Below are positions 13,401 to 25,058 of a DNA stretch of 64,000 bases, in pieces. The DNA lies in NCBI GenBank assembly GCA_030407005.1, contig JAUDYN010000003.1, forward strand, positions 620,001-684,000, written 5' to 3'. How positions within the stretch are numbered: position 1 is the stretch's first letter; each line of letters opens with the position of its first letter. This stretch comes from Desarmillaria ectypa. Its lineage: Eukaryota > Basidiomycota > Agaricomycetes > Agaricales > Physalacriaceae. Both the position numbers and the translations under genes were made by a program. Below the pieces are notes generated by a model. It had not been told where the DNA came from. It ran no database searches and was given only the letters and a program-made list of their open reading frames with translations.

Positions 13401-16400
13401 TTTTGCAAGCCTAAGTATACCTGTAATACTATACTAAGTACCCGCTATTTGGAGTTTGAGCAGTAATCACGAACCTGCCATCCCGAAATTAAACAGCGAC
13501 TTGCATATTCGATACCAGGCATATCAGAAGGAATGACATCAAGGTTTTTCTGCGTAAATATTGGCAACGCGTATATTAAGAGACGTGCTGAACAACTTAC
13601 CGCACCAAAGATTCTGCCATATGTCGCATGACTAGTAATATCCCGTGGCAGCCGACCGAGTGGCTTGCCATTGATAAGGAGCAGTCCTGTCAGCAGGTTG
13701 AGATGCACTTGCTGGGACTGTTGGCCAGTATCTACAGCCGTCGAGGTGCTGATCCATCGATGATTGGGAGAACCCAACACTGTCCAACGGGTAGCACGGT
13801 AGGCTGGCCATATAGATGTTATAGCAAGGTTTACACCCTGCTGATGAGCACCGTTCGACACCATATCCCGCACGTACGGCTCAATGAAATGAGCAAACCT
13901 CTCACTCCGGCGTAAAAGCCTTCGCGTAACCGGTGATATGGACTCTTGCGTAACCGGAGTATTGTCGTGCACGATGATGGTACTTTCGACTAAAATCTTG
14001 ACATCTTCGCTAGACTGTAACAGAGCCGGGACATGTCCTGGTTCAACGTCATATGTTGCCCGGACAGTAGCTGCTAATTCAAAGACACGACATTGCAAGT
14101 CATGCATGGCATCCTCTTTATCCATCTCCTGAAGCTTCTTGACAAGTATTTGTACCCATGAAAAGACGACGGTCCGTGCCTCGCGCAGGATGTCATATGC
14201 AGAGATGCTATTGTTGACCATACAGTGAGAGACCTCAGTTGGAGTGATCGTTACTAACAGCCGGCTTGTCAGCAAGATAATCGACCTGAGAGTTACCCCC
14301 TCCAGCCAGTTGCCTTTCACGCTCAGCAAAAGCTCCCATAGCTCCCCCAAAAGAACTCGACGAAAGGAAAGATCGTAAAGGTCGACGTGCCACTCCAGGA
14401 CACCGCCCTCAGCGACAGCACCGACCTGACATGCACTCTGATTCAGGAGCGTATGAACTGCTTCTCGATTGAAAGTGAGCGTCCGGGCTCTCAGCTCTCT
14501 TATGATATTCAGCCACTGCAATCTTTCTCCCGTCCGTAACCCAGCGAATGCTTCGTATTCGTGAAGCGTCAGACCAGTCGAGCAGTCAGACTGATGGGCG
14601 ATTATTTCATTTGATGTATGACTCGTATTCCGAACCGCATGTTGTAAATTGTCATATATCCCATCTGGTGTTAGTTGAAGGGTGCATCGATCATGGACAT
14701 CACAGCTGATGAATGGCTTGAAAATCCATATGTCGTCCTTGGAATCATATAGATTATAATTCAGGCCACTACGGAGACACACCTGCGCCTCAGTAGTGGG
14801 GATTTTTGGATTCTTGTAGTGGGCTTGCAGGAATGACTTGGTTGACGATGCTAAAGTCACTCGACTTAGACCTCCAGAGATGTATTTTTGAAGGGGAGAG
14901 TACGAAGCCAGCTTCGTAGGGAGCGAAGCAAGAAGGGCATTGTGAGAGGAAGGTGGTGTACAAACATCATGAAGGATGGTGTAAGTTGCCACCCTCCAAT
15001 GCTGAATGACAGTCGGGCATTGGACCTCAAAGACAACCATTTTTGCCATCTCCACGTCATCAGGCAAGGGATGTTCGTGAACGGCGATGGTCATAGATGT
15101 GTACTGTTTTTCAAGCCTGCACTTCCTGCACGCCTTGCCATGAACTTGCACATAACACCCACATTCAGGCTGCCATTTCTCAGTATACCCGTGCTCTAGG
15201 CCCTCCGTTTCCTCTTTGAGAGCATGATAATGATCATTCATTTTCTGTAGCTCCATGACTTTTTTCGCCCGTTCCAGAGCAGCATCATATTCGATCCTCT
15301 GTTTGAGTTGTTGAAGTTCAGTGGAAGAGTTGAAATAACGGACAGCAAAGCTGCCGCGACTGGCAGTGGGGTCAAATAAAGACTCTTTGCGAGTTGCCAA
15401 ACGATGACGATTGCGAATGTACGAAATGATTATGACTATCCGAATAAGAGATTTGGATCGTCGCAGCAGAAGAGGCTTCAAAAGCTCAACCGGGACCTCA
15501 GGCAAGCAGTCACGCAACAATGGATACTGAGCAACTGCGACCTTATCCAATGCTACCCACAGATCTATGATCGTAAGGAGCATTATCGACTCGTCCTCCG
15601 CATTCGACAAATAGGCAGGTTCAGCTGCTGCTTTATATTCAAATAAGCAATCATATAGAATGCCCGAGGTTGCGCTCTGGTGAAGAGCTCCAGAAATCCA
15701 GTCGTCTAGATGGTTCTCGACGCAGTATTCAAAGTCTGCCAGTGCAATGTATTTGTCTTCCTTAAAGGCCGTACAGAGGCGGTCTTTTGTAAACGAGGAG
15801 AAATCTGGATTGTCTTTCAGACGAGGGATGTGGTTGGGGGAAAATGGAGACGCCGGTTGCGGAGAGGAAGCACGTCGTAAAATTCCTTCGATGTAAGACC
15901 TCGAATTTGGAAGGGTGATTGTGGCATCGGCAGCGATGTTCAACTCCGAAGGATTCCAATACGAAGATTTCTGTTGCTGTATCTCGATGTCCCTACCCCT
16001 CTTCTCGATAAGAGCATTCACCTCCTTCCCAACAGACTGCACTTCCTCTTTCAAGAACGCCGGAGAAGACGAGCCAAGCTTTGCAAGCCGACGGCACATT
16101 TTCTTTTTCATAACGTCGATCAAATCGCTGCTCCATCCCTTCAGCCTTGCTTTGTCTAAGATGGAAGCGATGAAATAGGCAAGGAAAGTCTTGTAATCGG
16201 AATGGTCAACACCTTGGCAGAAGGTGAACTTCACATACAGATGGCAGATATGGAGTGACTCACCTTCAAATAGCGACGACTGCAGGGCCACGCGAAGGAC
16301 AAGCCAGATTGGAGATCGCCTCCAAGGAGGCTTCGCATTCAACCACAGGACATCGTCATTGATTCTCTTTGAAAACCGCTTGACGTCAGCCGCACGCCCT

Positions 16401-17086
16401 CCCTGGCCGTACAAGATTCCCGTGAGAAGCTGTGTGATAAAGCGAGGATGCACAGATTCCCACTCTTCAATCACATCATGACCGGCTTTCCGACTTTTCG
16501 GTAAAGCCTCTTCCAGGAAGTCGTTGTGCATCTGCACCAAAAACGAGGCCAGTTCTTTACGAAAGTCGGGTATTTCCAAAGTCTCGGTCGGGAATGCTAT
16601 GGCAGGTCCAGGAAAAGATGAAATGAGTTTTCCGACCGTGCCCATGACTTTCTCATTCGGGAACATGACCTCGAAGGCTTCGTATATGACTTCTTTCTTC
16701 TGCTTTCGAAAAATGACGCATGCGTTCTGTGCGTTGATATAGAATACGAGTATATCTAGAAGCATTGCATTGGTACTGTTACTCCCAGGAAGTGAGAAAA
16801 TATCACTCTTACCTCCAATATTCATCATGGCAAGCTGTTGTTCCACCTCCACAGACTCAAGGGTAGCAGTGAGAGTTGCCTTGAAATGTTGAAGCATCTT
16901 GATAATGATATCCCATTTCTGTAGCTTGTGGACATCATTAAGAAGGTAGGATCGATAGTGACGTGCACAGTCCAAAACAGCATGGCATAGCGCCGCATCA
17001 TTGGTCATATCCCGGTCATCTTCCTGTGGTAGGACTGGTGGCATGAAGACATGATTTACGATGTAGGTGAGCACGGAGTCGTCCAT
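7483..17086 (-). CDS. Giant P-loop NTPase-like protein of the DUF6606/DUF3638/DUF3645 family
   Basis: Seven exons: 17086-16813, 16755-16264, 16212-13601, 13549-13475, 13420-10796, 10745-8774 and 8717-7483, giving 3,094 residues. The ATG at 17086 sits in CCACCATGG. Introns at 16756-16812, 16213-16263 and 13550-13600 are 57, 51 and 51 nt, lack stops, and would otherwise read as insertions. Removing the first restores IGDILVFYINAQNA, typical of the family. Intron 10746-10795 is GC-AG. The N-terminal ~450 residues match DUF6606. The central block has a P-loop QLNMGEGKSSVIVP (near 10640), then DILDESDEIL (near 10240), then DEAHTRGTDLKLP (near 8855), then QGAMRMRQLGQGQSVMFF across the 8718-8773 intron. 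These fall in the order of helicase/SecA-type motifs (inference). Fungal members are often annotated as ubiquitinyl hydrolase or P-loop NTPase; the true role is unknown. No signal peptide or TM helix is evident. A broken paralog lies at 22,132 and beyond. Confidence 0.93.
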
Positions 17087-17346
17087 GGTGGGGGAAACGA
17101 GGGAGCACTCGGTGAATTCCCATGGTGGCGTCGAGTATATATATCATTTTGTCCCACTCGGAACGTAATCCTTGTTGATGGTCGATATCGATAGACGCCC
17201 GCGGTGGTGGGGGGCCTGTTCAACATATGCCGGAACTTGCCGAGGGCGAGGACGCGTCGCGCGTTTCTTATCTAATATTCCAATCTTATTGGCGGACATC
17301 GTTTTAGACTAAAGACAAGTATCGTTTTTTCTCCGTCACTATATCT

Positions 17347-18784
17347 CTACACTAACGCTTCCTTCAAGATGTCAATGATTTTCTGCACTTCTTCCACCGT
17401 ATTATAATGAACCAAGGATATACGAACGACACCGTCATTTATATCGAGCTTCGGCAGAAGTCCATCCACCAGGCTGTAGGCATAAAAATGACCATAACGA
17501 ATGCCAATCTAAACAATATATATATATTTTCAGGACGAAATTCCAAATGCTTGAGAGACAACATACTCCGCCTTTCTGGTCAAAGATCTTCACTACATCT
17601 CTGCTCTTCATCGGCCTTTCACCGACGACGACAAAGCTGATAGTTGGCACCCTCATCAGCCCGGGGTGTTCTTCGCCTACTACGCGGACCCCTCTGGCTT
17701 GTTGATCAGCATGAGTTAAATACGCCAGGAGAGGCTCGACCAGCGTCTGTTCATGCTTGGCTATGGCTGAAAATGAGGCTTTCAAGTTGTTCTCTGGGGT
17801 CAGCGAAAGCAGGTACGGAATCACTCCAGTAGTCCCATAGACCAGTTCATAACCGGGTCCACCGATCTGGAGCTTCCCGGCAGAGTATTTTACGTCGAGA
17901 AAATGATGGACGACGGATGAGAGCGAATGCTGGAGCGCTGGGGAGCGGACGTATAGGACAGATGTGTGAGGACCATATACCTATAATGATAGAATCAGAA
18001 TTAGTAGAAATAGAGCGCCGGCCCTGTTTCATACCTTGTAGTATGAGAGTACGCAGTAGTCGATATCCCAATCTTGTACATCGATCAATCGATGTGGGGC
18101 GTAAGCGACGCAATCGATTGATATCTCGACTTTCTCGGCGCCTGCCTCTTGGGCGGTCAAGCGAGCCGCTTTCACGATCGCCTTAACGGGGACGATGGTG
18201 CCTAGAATGTTAGAGCACGCAGTGAATGCGATTATCCGAGTACGAGCGGTAATCAGAGGCAGAAGGTCCTCGACTTTGAGGCTGACAGAGTATGGGTTGT
18301 TGGGACTCGTGAGAGTTGGACTCCAATACTTGATAACAGCCCCCCTCCGCCCTGCAAGTTTCTTGAATGGCCCATTGTTCGCTAATTTAGAAGTGAGGAC
18401 CCATGGAGCTATCAGTGATCAATATGGACCACCTTCATGCTCCCCCGTCAAGATAAACTCGTCCCCTTCGTGGATATCGCCATCAAGACTGCGAGCGAGG
18501 TTTTCCATATTGGCCGAGGAGCTAGATCCAAAGGCGATCTCGTCCGGGGATGCTGCATTGATCAACTTGGCGGCGTCTGCAGGCGCTTCGACAGTCACTT
18601 TCTGGGTGCTGAGCACCGATATGGGGTAATCAGCGCCTAGCTGAACGTTCGTATTCAGTAGATAGTCGTATACTCGGTCCGCGACTCCCGCAGCGGTCTG
18701 AGAACCTCCTGCATTGTCAGCAAAGATGAACCCAGACTTGAGAGCCGGGAACTGGCTACGGGCCTTGTAGACGTTGAGAGTCAT
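17347..18784 (-). CDS. PLP-dependent aminotransferase class V, cysteine-desulfurase-like protein
   Basis: Four exons (18784-18433, 18381-18035, 17980-17567, 17508-17347) with introns of 51, 54 and 58 nt encode 424 residues. The N-terminus FPALKSGFIFADNAGGSQ is the typical opening of the cysteine-desulfurase-like family (TIGR01976 type). Splicing restores GEHEANNGPFKKLAG, the family's EHEAN signature. The PLP pocket can be followed: the Asp of SIDCVAYAPHR about 20 residues before the probable Schiff-base Lys of VLSYYKVYGPH. Members use PLP for C-S or C-N chemistry on amino acids, but the substrate here is unknown. No mitochondrial targeting peptide is obvious from the ATG at 18784. An ATG at 18838 is in frame and would add 18 residues; I prefer 18784 because homologs begin near there. 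The stop lies 261 nt from the start of the DUF3638 gene, on the same strand. Confidence 0.9.
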
Positions 18785-19665
18785 GGCGTAAGGAGGAAAG
18801 AGATCCGAGTGGGGAGGATGCCTGTGAAAAAGAGGCATTTTTGGAAAGAGTACCTACCTATTCGCCATTAACTGAGCATAAATAGTGGTTGTTACTACCA
18901 TATCTAATCTCCCGCAGCACAAAGGTGGGGGCTGCGGATGCAAGTCGAGAAAAGTAAAATATTACAATACAGACGTGCAGAGCATGTACAGAGTCGGGAA
19001 TAGAGAGACGTCGTAAACATGGAGATAAATATGTCGGAGACCTTCGGGCCGATATTCCGATATGTTCGACGTGTTCACTGTGTTCGCTTGTTGCTTTGCT
19101 ATAATTTCCCTCGTTATCGCTTTATACTTGGAACACCCCCTGTAGTTGCATGTGCATTCCTCCATTTGCTGCTGAATAGAAGGGTCCGATTCAGTGGGCC
19201 AATGTTGTAGTACCTAGCCTCGAAGTCTATCGCCATCAGCTTCGACTGTCGCTGGGATCAGTTGCCATTGCCGTAATTCATACACGCAGAGCCTAGAGGG
19301 CCTACGCCTGTCTACGCGCTTGCAGACTCGGTGTTCGTTCGAAATCAAGAAGATATTGAATGCGAATCTGTGACCCTTCTTGTTATCTCCTCCATTGGTT
19401 ACCTTGCTCCAGGCTCGGTGTAGATTTACGCGTGGTACTTGCAGTTGCCATCCTTGCGTATTTTCCGTTTTCGTTTGGGTTTACGTATCTGAAACGACTC
19501 ACCGGTTGACCAAATGTCACGTCTGCTTTCACATGCTGTGTCCTTTTCTTACCCCAATTCCCCAATTCCTTTGTATATATATCATACCATGGACTCCAGG
19601 GACACTTTCCAAAGCTTGATTTTGGGGAATCACTACGATACGTCCTCTTCAGCGTACTCCCTGTA
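18785..19665. promoter_or_regulatory. Divergent intergenic region (881 bp)
   Basis: This lies between the start codons of the desulfurase-like gene (minus) and the TMEM135-like gene (plus), so it should carry both promoters. No clear TATA box or named operator was identified, and no ORF in it looks like a gene. Confidence 0.5.
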
Positions 19666-21742
19666 ATGGCGAAAGCGTTGTCGCCACCGTCCTCGCCTCC
19701 GGGCCTACACAGGGCAATGCCGATGATGTCCTTTGAAAACCTCGTCGCGCTGGCAAATCATCAGGAGAGGATCAAAGAGGCACGGCAGATGGTTTGGCGG
19801 GTCAAAGGGCAGCCGGTCGTCGAGCTGGATGACGTCGAGTCGTGTCTGAAGCACGCCGCCGTCGGGGGGTTACGTGAGCATTGCTGTTCTGTTTCGAAGA
19901 AAACGAACTTAGTCGTTCGACAGGATCTGCCACTCTCGCGTTCAATATCAGAGCCGCTTTCAACCTTGTATTGGCCTTTATGCGCCTTCGGTCACTTCCC
20001 AAGTAGGCGCTCTGGCCTTTTAATATCTGTAACTAACCTGTTTCCAGAAAGAAACGAATACCTTTACTTGTCCACGCCATATTTGGGACCGATACATGGC
20101 GATTTGCTGCTATGCTCGGCTCTTTCACTTCAATATACAAGTTCCTTCTCAATGCCCTACCAATACTACTTCCTGAGACGAGACTATCCTCGAGCCACCT
20201 ACTATCTACTTCGTTTTGCGAAGAGGAGATAGAGCACCTCGAGAAGAAATCTCTCCAACTCGCTATTACATCCGATACACGCCGCCGTCGTACCGCTAGG
20301 CTGTCGCTGAGCGTGAATGCTCAGAAAGCTTGGGTCCGCAAGAAAACGCGGCGATGGCATGCCGCCTTTGCCGGTGCGGTCGCCGGCGGGATAGCAGTTT
20401 TGTTCGAAACGTCAGGAAGGAGGGTGACCATCGGCCAGCAGATGTTCGTTCGGGGTCTCCAAGGATGTTTCAATGCGTACACAACGGCCAAGAATATCAA
20501 GATACCCCATGGCGATGTTATTCTGTTTGCACTTATGTGAGTGAAGAGGTCTTCGGTGAAGCCACATTCCCAACTTCCATTCTTCTAGTAATGGACAGAT
20601 CCTGTATGCGAACTTCTTGCGACCCGACAGCTTGAATAGAGGATACAACAATTGGTACGAGTATAGTCGGCGCTTTCATTCTCCTTCTGACCGTCTTATA
20701 GGTTTATAAGAGTATCCGAAGTTCCTCCAGAGGCGTACAGAATAAATCGCGACTTGATGCGCACCCATACATATAACCCTAACGATCTGGATAAACTTAT
20801 TGCTAACACTGTAAGCTACTCCTAATCACTCCTTGGACGTCGTTGACTGGATCTCTCAAAGAAATACAAAATCACTCCCCAAAACACCACTACACTTCTA
20901 GCCCACAAAGATGCTTTATTCAACGGAGCCTCTAATCCTTCTAAATACATCGCTGATTCTCAATGCCCTTGCAAGGCTCTCCATCCCGGCCAGACATCTT
21001 GCTGGCATGTCCCCGCAGCGCGTTTCTTCTACGTAGCCAAATGCATGCTTCCCGTATACGGAGCACTGCATTTCCTGCCTCCCGTTCTGTTCAGGACTAA
21101 GGCCTTCATGAAGAACCCTCTTAAAATTCTCCTGAAGTCTGCGATGGGAACTGCAAGGAGCTGTACCTTCCTCGGAGTCTTCGTCATCATATACCAGAGT
21201 ATGCATCTCTTTTGATACAGGAGCAGCTCCTTCTGATCATCTGCTCTAGCCGCCATATGTCTGCGAAGCTTCTTTCATGAGTTCTTCTCGACACTCCCAG
21301 TCAACTCGATGCTCAAGCTACCACAATGGCTGGTGGACGCCATGTTCGTATCCCGAGCAGCGTATTTCATACCAGGCTTGGCGAGTGGGCTAAGTTTGTT
21401 TGTCGAGGAGAAGAGGAGGCGCGCGGAGCTATTAATGTATGTTTTGCCGAAGGCGCTTGAGAGCTTTTGGCGTGTCGCTACTGGAAAGGTTCCCGGGGGA
21501 GTTAGGACCGGCAAGACTGGAGAGGCCTTGGTAGGTCGTCTTTGTGTGGTCGCATTTTCGCTTTCTTATTTGCTTCTAGTTGACGGCGATCGGGATGGCT
21601 ATGGTTATGGTGTGTGTATTTGTGCGTGTGCGAGGTGGTGTGGTACTGATACATTTGTTTTTAGTGCACATACCAAAACGATCCTCAACATTTGTCAGGA
21701 CTCGTGAGACGTATTTTATACCAGTTTATTGGGCCGAATTGA
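19666..21742 (+). CDS. TMEM135-like multi-pass membrane protein
   Basis: Nine exons: 19666-19873, 19924-20002, 20048-20536, 20589-20654, 20702-20810, 20862-21198, 21250-21530, 21580-21609 and 21665-21742. Introns are 45-55 nt and all GT-AG; the product is 558 residues. Exon 8 is only 30 nt. Recognisable features include a Cys-rich segment PCKALHPGQTSCW (about residue 350) and the helix-turn ILLKSAMGTARSCTFLGVFV, as in the TMEM135 family, plus several hydrophobic helices such as AAFAGAVAGGIAVLFE. TMEM135 relatives act in mitochondrial and peroxisomal membranes and affect organelle dynamics and lipid handling in animals; the fungal role is inferred only. The first ~65 residues are polar. The frame closes exactly at each junction and ends at TGA 21740-21742, so the model is strong. 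Confidence 0.88.
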
Positions 21743-23839
21743 TGGCACATCGAGGATATGTACTATAAAACCTGTATCATTCTGACTGTAGGCAATTTGG
21801 ATACCGCGAGATGGTACCTGAGGATATTAGCGGAACGTTGCCGTATGAAAAGGCACGATCTTCGCAACATCATGTTGATTGGCGCTGAAATGCATGCATA
21901 CCAACACCCAACTGCATCCTACTACGTTATTGAGCTCTCGTCGAGGTCAGATACAATTCGAGAAATGTACATCTATGATAAGTTTTTGTTCTAAAACAAT
22001 CGAGGTACCAGTAAGTATAATCTCGATACATTCCAACGTCAGATCAGATAATACAAATATTACTGTAATCGCCTATCGAGTTCCTCCAACCATACCAAAC
22101 ATGAAGGCGAACTCACCACGATTTAGAAAATTTATTCCGGTGTCAGTGAATGGCCGTGAAGCAGCTTGCCAACATGTGTTGACAGATACGCGTTACCCTT
22201 TCTCCGCAGTGCGACCAAATCTTTGAGGAACGGAACCAGGCTGCTCGCGAAAGGAGAAAGGTCCACTCGACCGCCTCGAGACCGATGCCGTTGCAAGACG
22301 AATCCGTCACTTTGATAAGGAGGATCGTCTGTTTCTCCCGGTAAGTGAAGGCCCAAGAATAGGCACAAGGCACGATAGGCAGCGTAGTCGGTCAGGTACA
22401 GCTGGCCTGAGAAGATATTGAGCTGTGTCGTCAGTGTGTGATCGACAATGAAGGGCTCAGCGGCCAGAGTTCGGGGGAAGTAATGGAATGGCAGATCATC
22501 AAAGGGTTTTGTTGTCGATGTAACATGTGGGGCGTAGACATGGAGACGTACGAATCTACTACGTCGTATCAAGGGCGACAACTCATTCACTTCAAATGGA
22601 CTGAGGACGACGAGTCGTGAAACATTACCCGCTGTGGATGATAGAATCCAGTTCACCGAACGCAAGAAATGGAACGAGGAATTGCCTGTTGCCTATATTC
22701 CCTGGACGGCCAGTCTCCGCCAGGACCGTCTTCGCAAAATCATATGTGCAAAGCAAGTGAGGAGACCATACCGCTGTACCAAACGGATGACGATTGTTGA
22801 GCGACTGGAACAAGGACACGAATGTGGAACTCCGTTGAAAAATGATACCCATCTCGATGAAATGGCGAACATCGTTGTGGAGCACATGTACGGCAGGTTT
22901 GCGTTTTGTTGGCCTTTCGATCTGCTGCTCTCGTTCGATTTCCTGGTTGACTTCTCTTTCCTGCTCTTCATCCACATTATTGTTGGGAACAAAATTGACA
23001 CAGAGTTGCTGACAGCGGTCACAAAGCTCCGGTATGTCCATGACGATCGCGTTCAAAGCTGCAGAACCTTCAGTCACTGCATGTAAGTCCTTAAGTGGAC
23101 GACCCTCTGCTTGGACCCAAGGGATAAGAAGCTCGTATGCAGTGGATCCTGACGCAGTGAAACCGGTCCAAGCGTCTCTCATTCTGAAATAATCTAGCCC
23201 TTGCTGCGTCCAGTGAGGGACATGATGCGTAATGTCGTTGCACGTTTCTGTCATAAACAACCTCAACACATCGATCGTTTCCAGCACATCCGACTCGGAT
23301 TTTCCGGTCACTCCCCTGATCTTCTGATCTATCTCGAGAGGCGCGAAGAACATCACAGATTGTCCTTGTCAAAGCTGTCTCATCCTCATAGCGCCTATAC
23401 AAAGATTGATTAGAACATGGTATGCTGCCAATATCAAAGAGGCAGGTTCACCTTGTACCAGACGAACTTTCGTCACTTCTGAATCCGTAGTAATGGCTGC
23501 TCTAAAGTTTAGAGGTAGCTTGAGGTCAGTGCCTCTTGTGTGGGCTTGATCGAGATATACCAGACACCTGTCGAGCTGGTACTTCAAAGGCGATAGTAAC
23601 AATGGTTCAGTACTGCCTCTTCTGTTCAATACCATCAGCTCATCTGAATTGCTGAAATATACGGCACCCAAGAAGTGTGGACATAGAGACAGCCAATATC
23701 TGACTGATTGCTCATTCCTAAGCTCAAGCATCTGCGCCCCGACATCTAAGAGAACTTGGATCCCCGGTCGCTCTTGAATCAAGAGACCGAGGAACTCTTG
23801 AGCGCTAGCGGTACCATATAGGGCTAAGGATGACCCTTC

Positions 23840-24350
23840 CCTATTGGCAGAATTCGGCCATCCCGATGTTGCCATTTCTCTGACTTGCCTGTCCTATTAC
23901 TACAGCGGACTGACGGAGAACCAGCTTGACACTTGTTTCCAGCTCCTGTACAAGCAAGACGACCCTTTCTCAGAATACGAATCTTGGATCAAGATTGATG
24001 ACTCTGTACCAGCATCGCTACGCCATCTTAGTGGAGTCAACACCAAGGATGGGGAGCAATGGTCCAATCATCTCATCCCTCTTTTTCAGCGGAACCATGC
24101 TGTTGCCGATTTCTACCTGTCGCAAGTCGTCTTTCCCAAGCAGGCGAAGGAGGTTCTTGTAAATTGTCCACTTCTGGGTGGGATCTCGCGGAGCGCAGGG
24201 CGAAAGTGACCACAGGCTTCAGCGGCACCAATGGCAACCGATACCTGTTGCCTACGTCTATCCAACAGTGCGATCTCTTTAGTCAGTAAAGCACCAATGC
24301 CAAGGTACTGATATACCTTCTTCGGTCAGAAAATGACCGTTATAGATGTG
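23840..24350 (+). other. Inverted segment inside the DUF3638 paralog
   Basis: The family block EFGHPDVAISLTCLSYYYSG through VVFPKQAKE and STSGWDLAERRAKVTTGFSG to ENDRYRC reads on the plus strand here. The blocks that should precede it (YGLDPSRSL, to about 24,370) and follow it (LLDVGAQML, from about 23,835) read on the minus strand. The order in the intact gene at 7483-17086 shows that this block has flipped in place. Breakpoints are placed to within roughly 15 bp. Confidence 0.82.
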
Positions 24351-24633
24351 CACACAATCTGCATAACAGAAACAGCCTCACCAGACTGCGACTGGGATCC
24401 AAGCCATATTCTACTCGCCAATGACGCAACGATAGGACATATTTGAGGATTCCATATGCAAACAGCCCACGTAGTATCAGAAGAATGTCCCATGTATTGC
24501 TCTCTGAGCATTGGACTTCAACGGCGCGAGCACGGTCGACGGCAACATGAACATTTGTGATGAAATCGTGCACGCCACCAATTGGAAGTCGGGGGAAGAA
24601 CGCATAGTTTTCTAGCTGCCCACTGAGAATCTT

Positions 24634-24638
24634 CTGAC
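24634..24638. repeat. Target-site duplication of element O, left (CTGAC)
   Basis: CTGAC directly precedes TGTAACGAGC of the 5' LTR. The partner CTGAT follows the 3' LTR at 52329-52333 and differs by one transition. Confidence 0.8.
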
Positions 24639-24872
24639 TGTAACGAGCCGGCTACAGGCCCAGTCCCTTTCTCCATTTCATACCCTGTTGTCGCTCCACT
24701 TGCTCCACCGTTCGCGCCTTGTTCGATATTGTCTATTTGATATTAGTTAATAGTATAAAAGAGCTACATACCGCTGTAGTAGCTCGGGTTTTTCGCAATT
24801 AACCAGCCTTTACACCTGTCACTATTTGCATCAAGCTCCTTGTGAGAGCCCATGACTTTCGCCACCCTCTCA
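24639..24872 (+). repeat. Element O 5' LTR
   Basis: 234 bp starting TGTAACGAGC and ending CACCCTCTCA. It retains 11 CpG dinucleotides. By hand alignment it differs from the 3' copy at about 16 positions, all transitions, 11 of them CpG sites. Confidence 0.92.
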
Positions 24873-25058
24873 TATTTTTGACAACTCCATTGGCTGTTTC
24901 TCTGCTTATTTCTATATCTATCTCTCAACTACATCTGCGCTTTTCCCTCTAAACACTTCTATCTCTCTCTCTTTCTGTCGTATCTCTGGAAAACCTATGG
25001 CTTGATCACCTGAGGCCACTCCGATTTTGACACCTGAACCCTCTGTCTAATTACTGGG

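Larger units (their letters stand above)
22132..24638 (-). pseudogene. Broken paralog of the DUF3638 giant gene, C-terminal part
   Basis: The minus strand carries a second copy of the C-terminal third of the family. It begins, next to the retroelement, with QKILSGQLENYAFF (family ILDGRLENYPVF), continues through NTWDILLILRG and LDVGAQMLEL, and ends HVGKLLHGHSLTPE-stop. The intron at the RLVQG/GAMRMRQL junction is retained at the same place (~57 nt, 23397-23453), so the copy arose at the DNA level, not by retroposition. Damage includes a TGA inside the QL-QGQS motif (near 23368), a frameshift near 22,695, DEAH changed to DQAH, and an inverted ~0.5 kb block (23840-24350). The upstream part resumes at 52,329 after retroelement O. 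CpG content here is normal, unlike O. Confidence 0.9.

Noticed and set aside
22634..23086. 150-codon plus-strand frame
   Set aside because: Antisense to the DUF3638 paralog remnant.
24873..24900. tRNA primer-binding site after the O 5' LTR
   Set aside because: No complement to a tRNA 3' end (TGG...) recognised here, nor after the LTRs of A or D; self-priming is possible but not shown.
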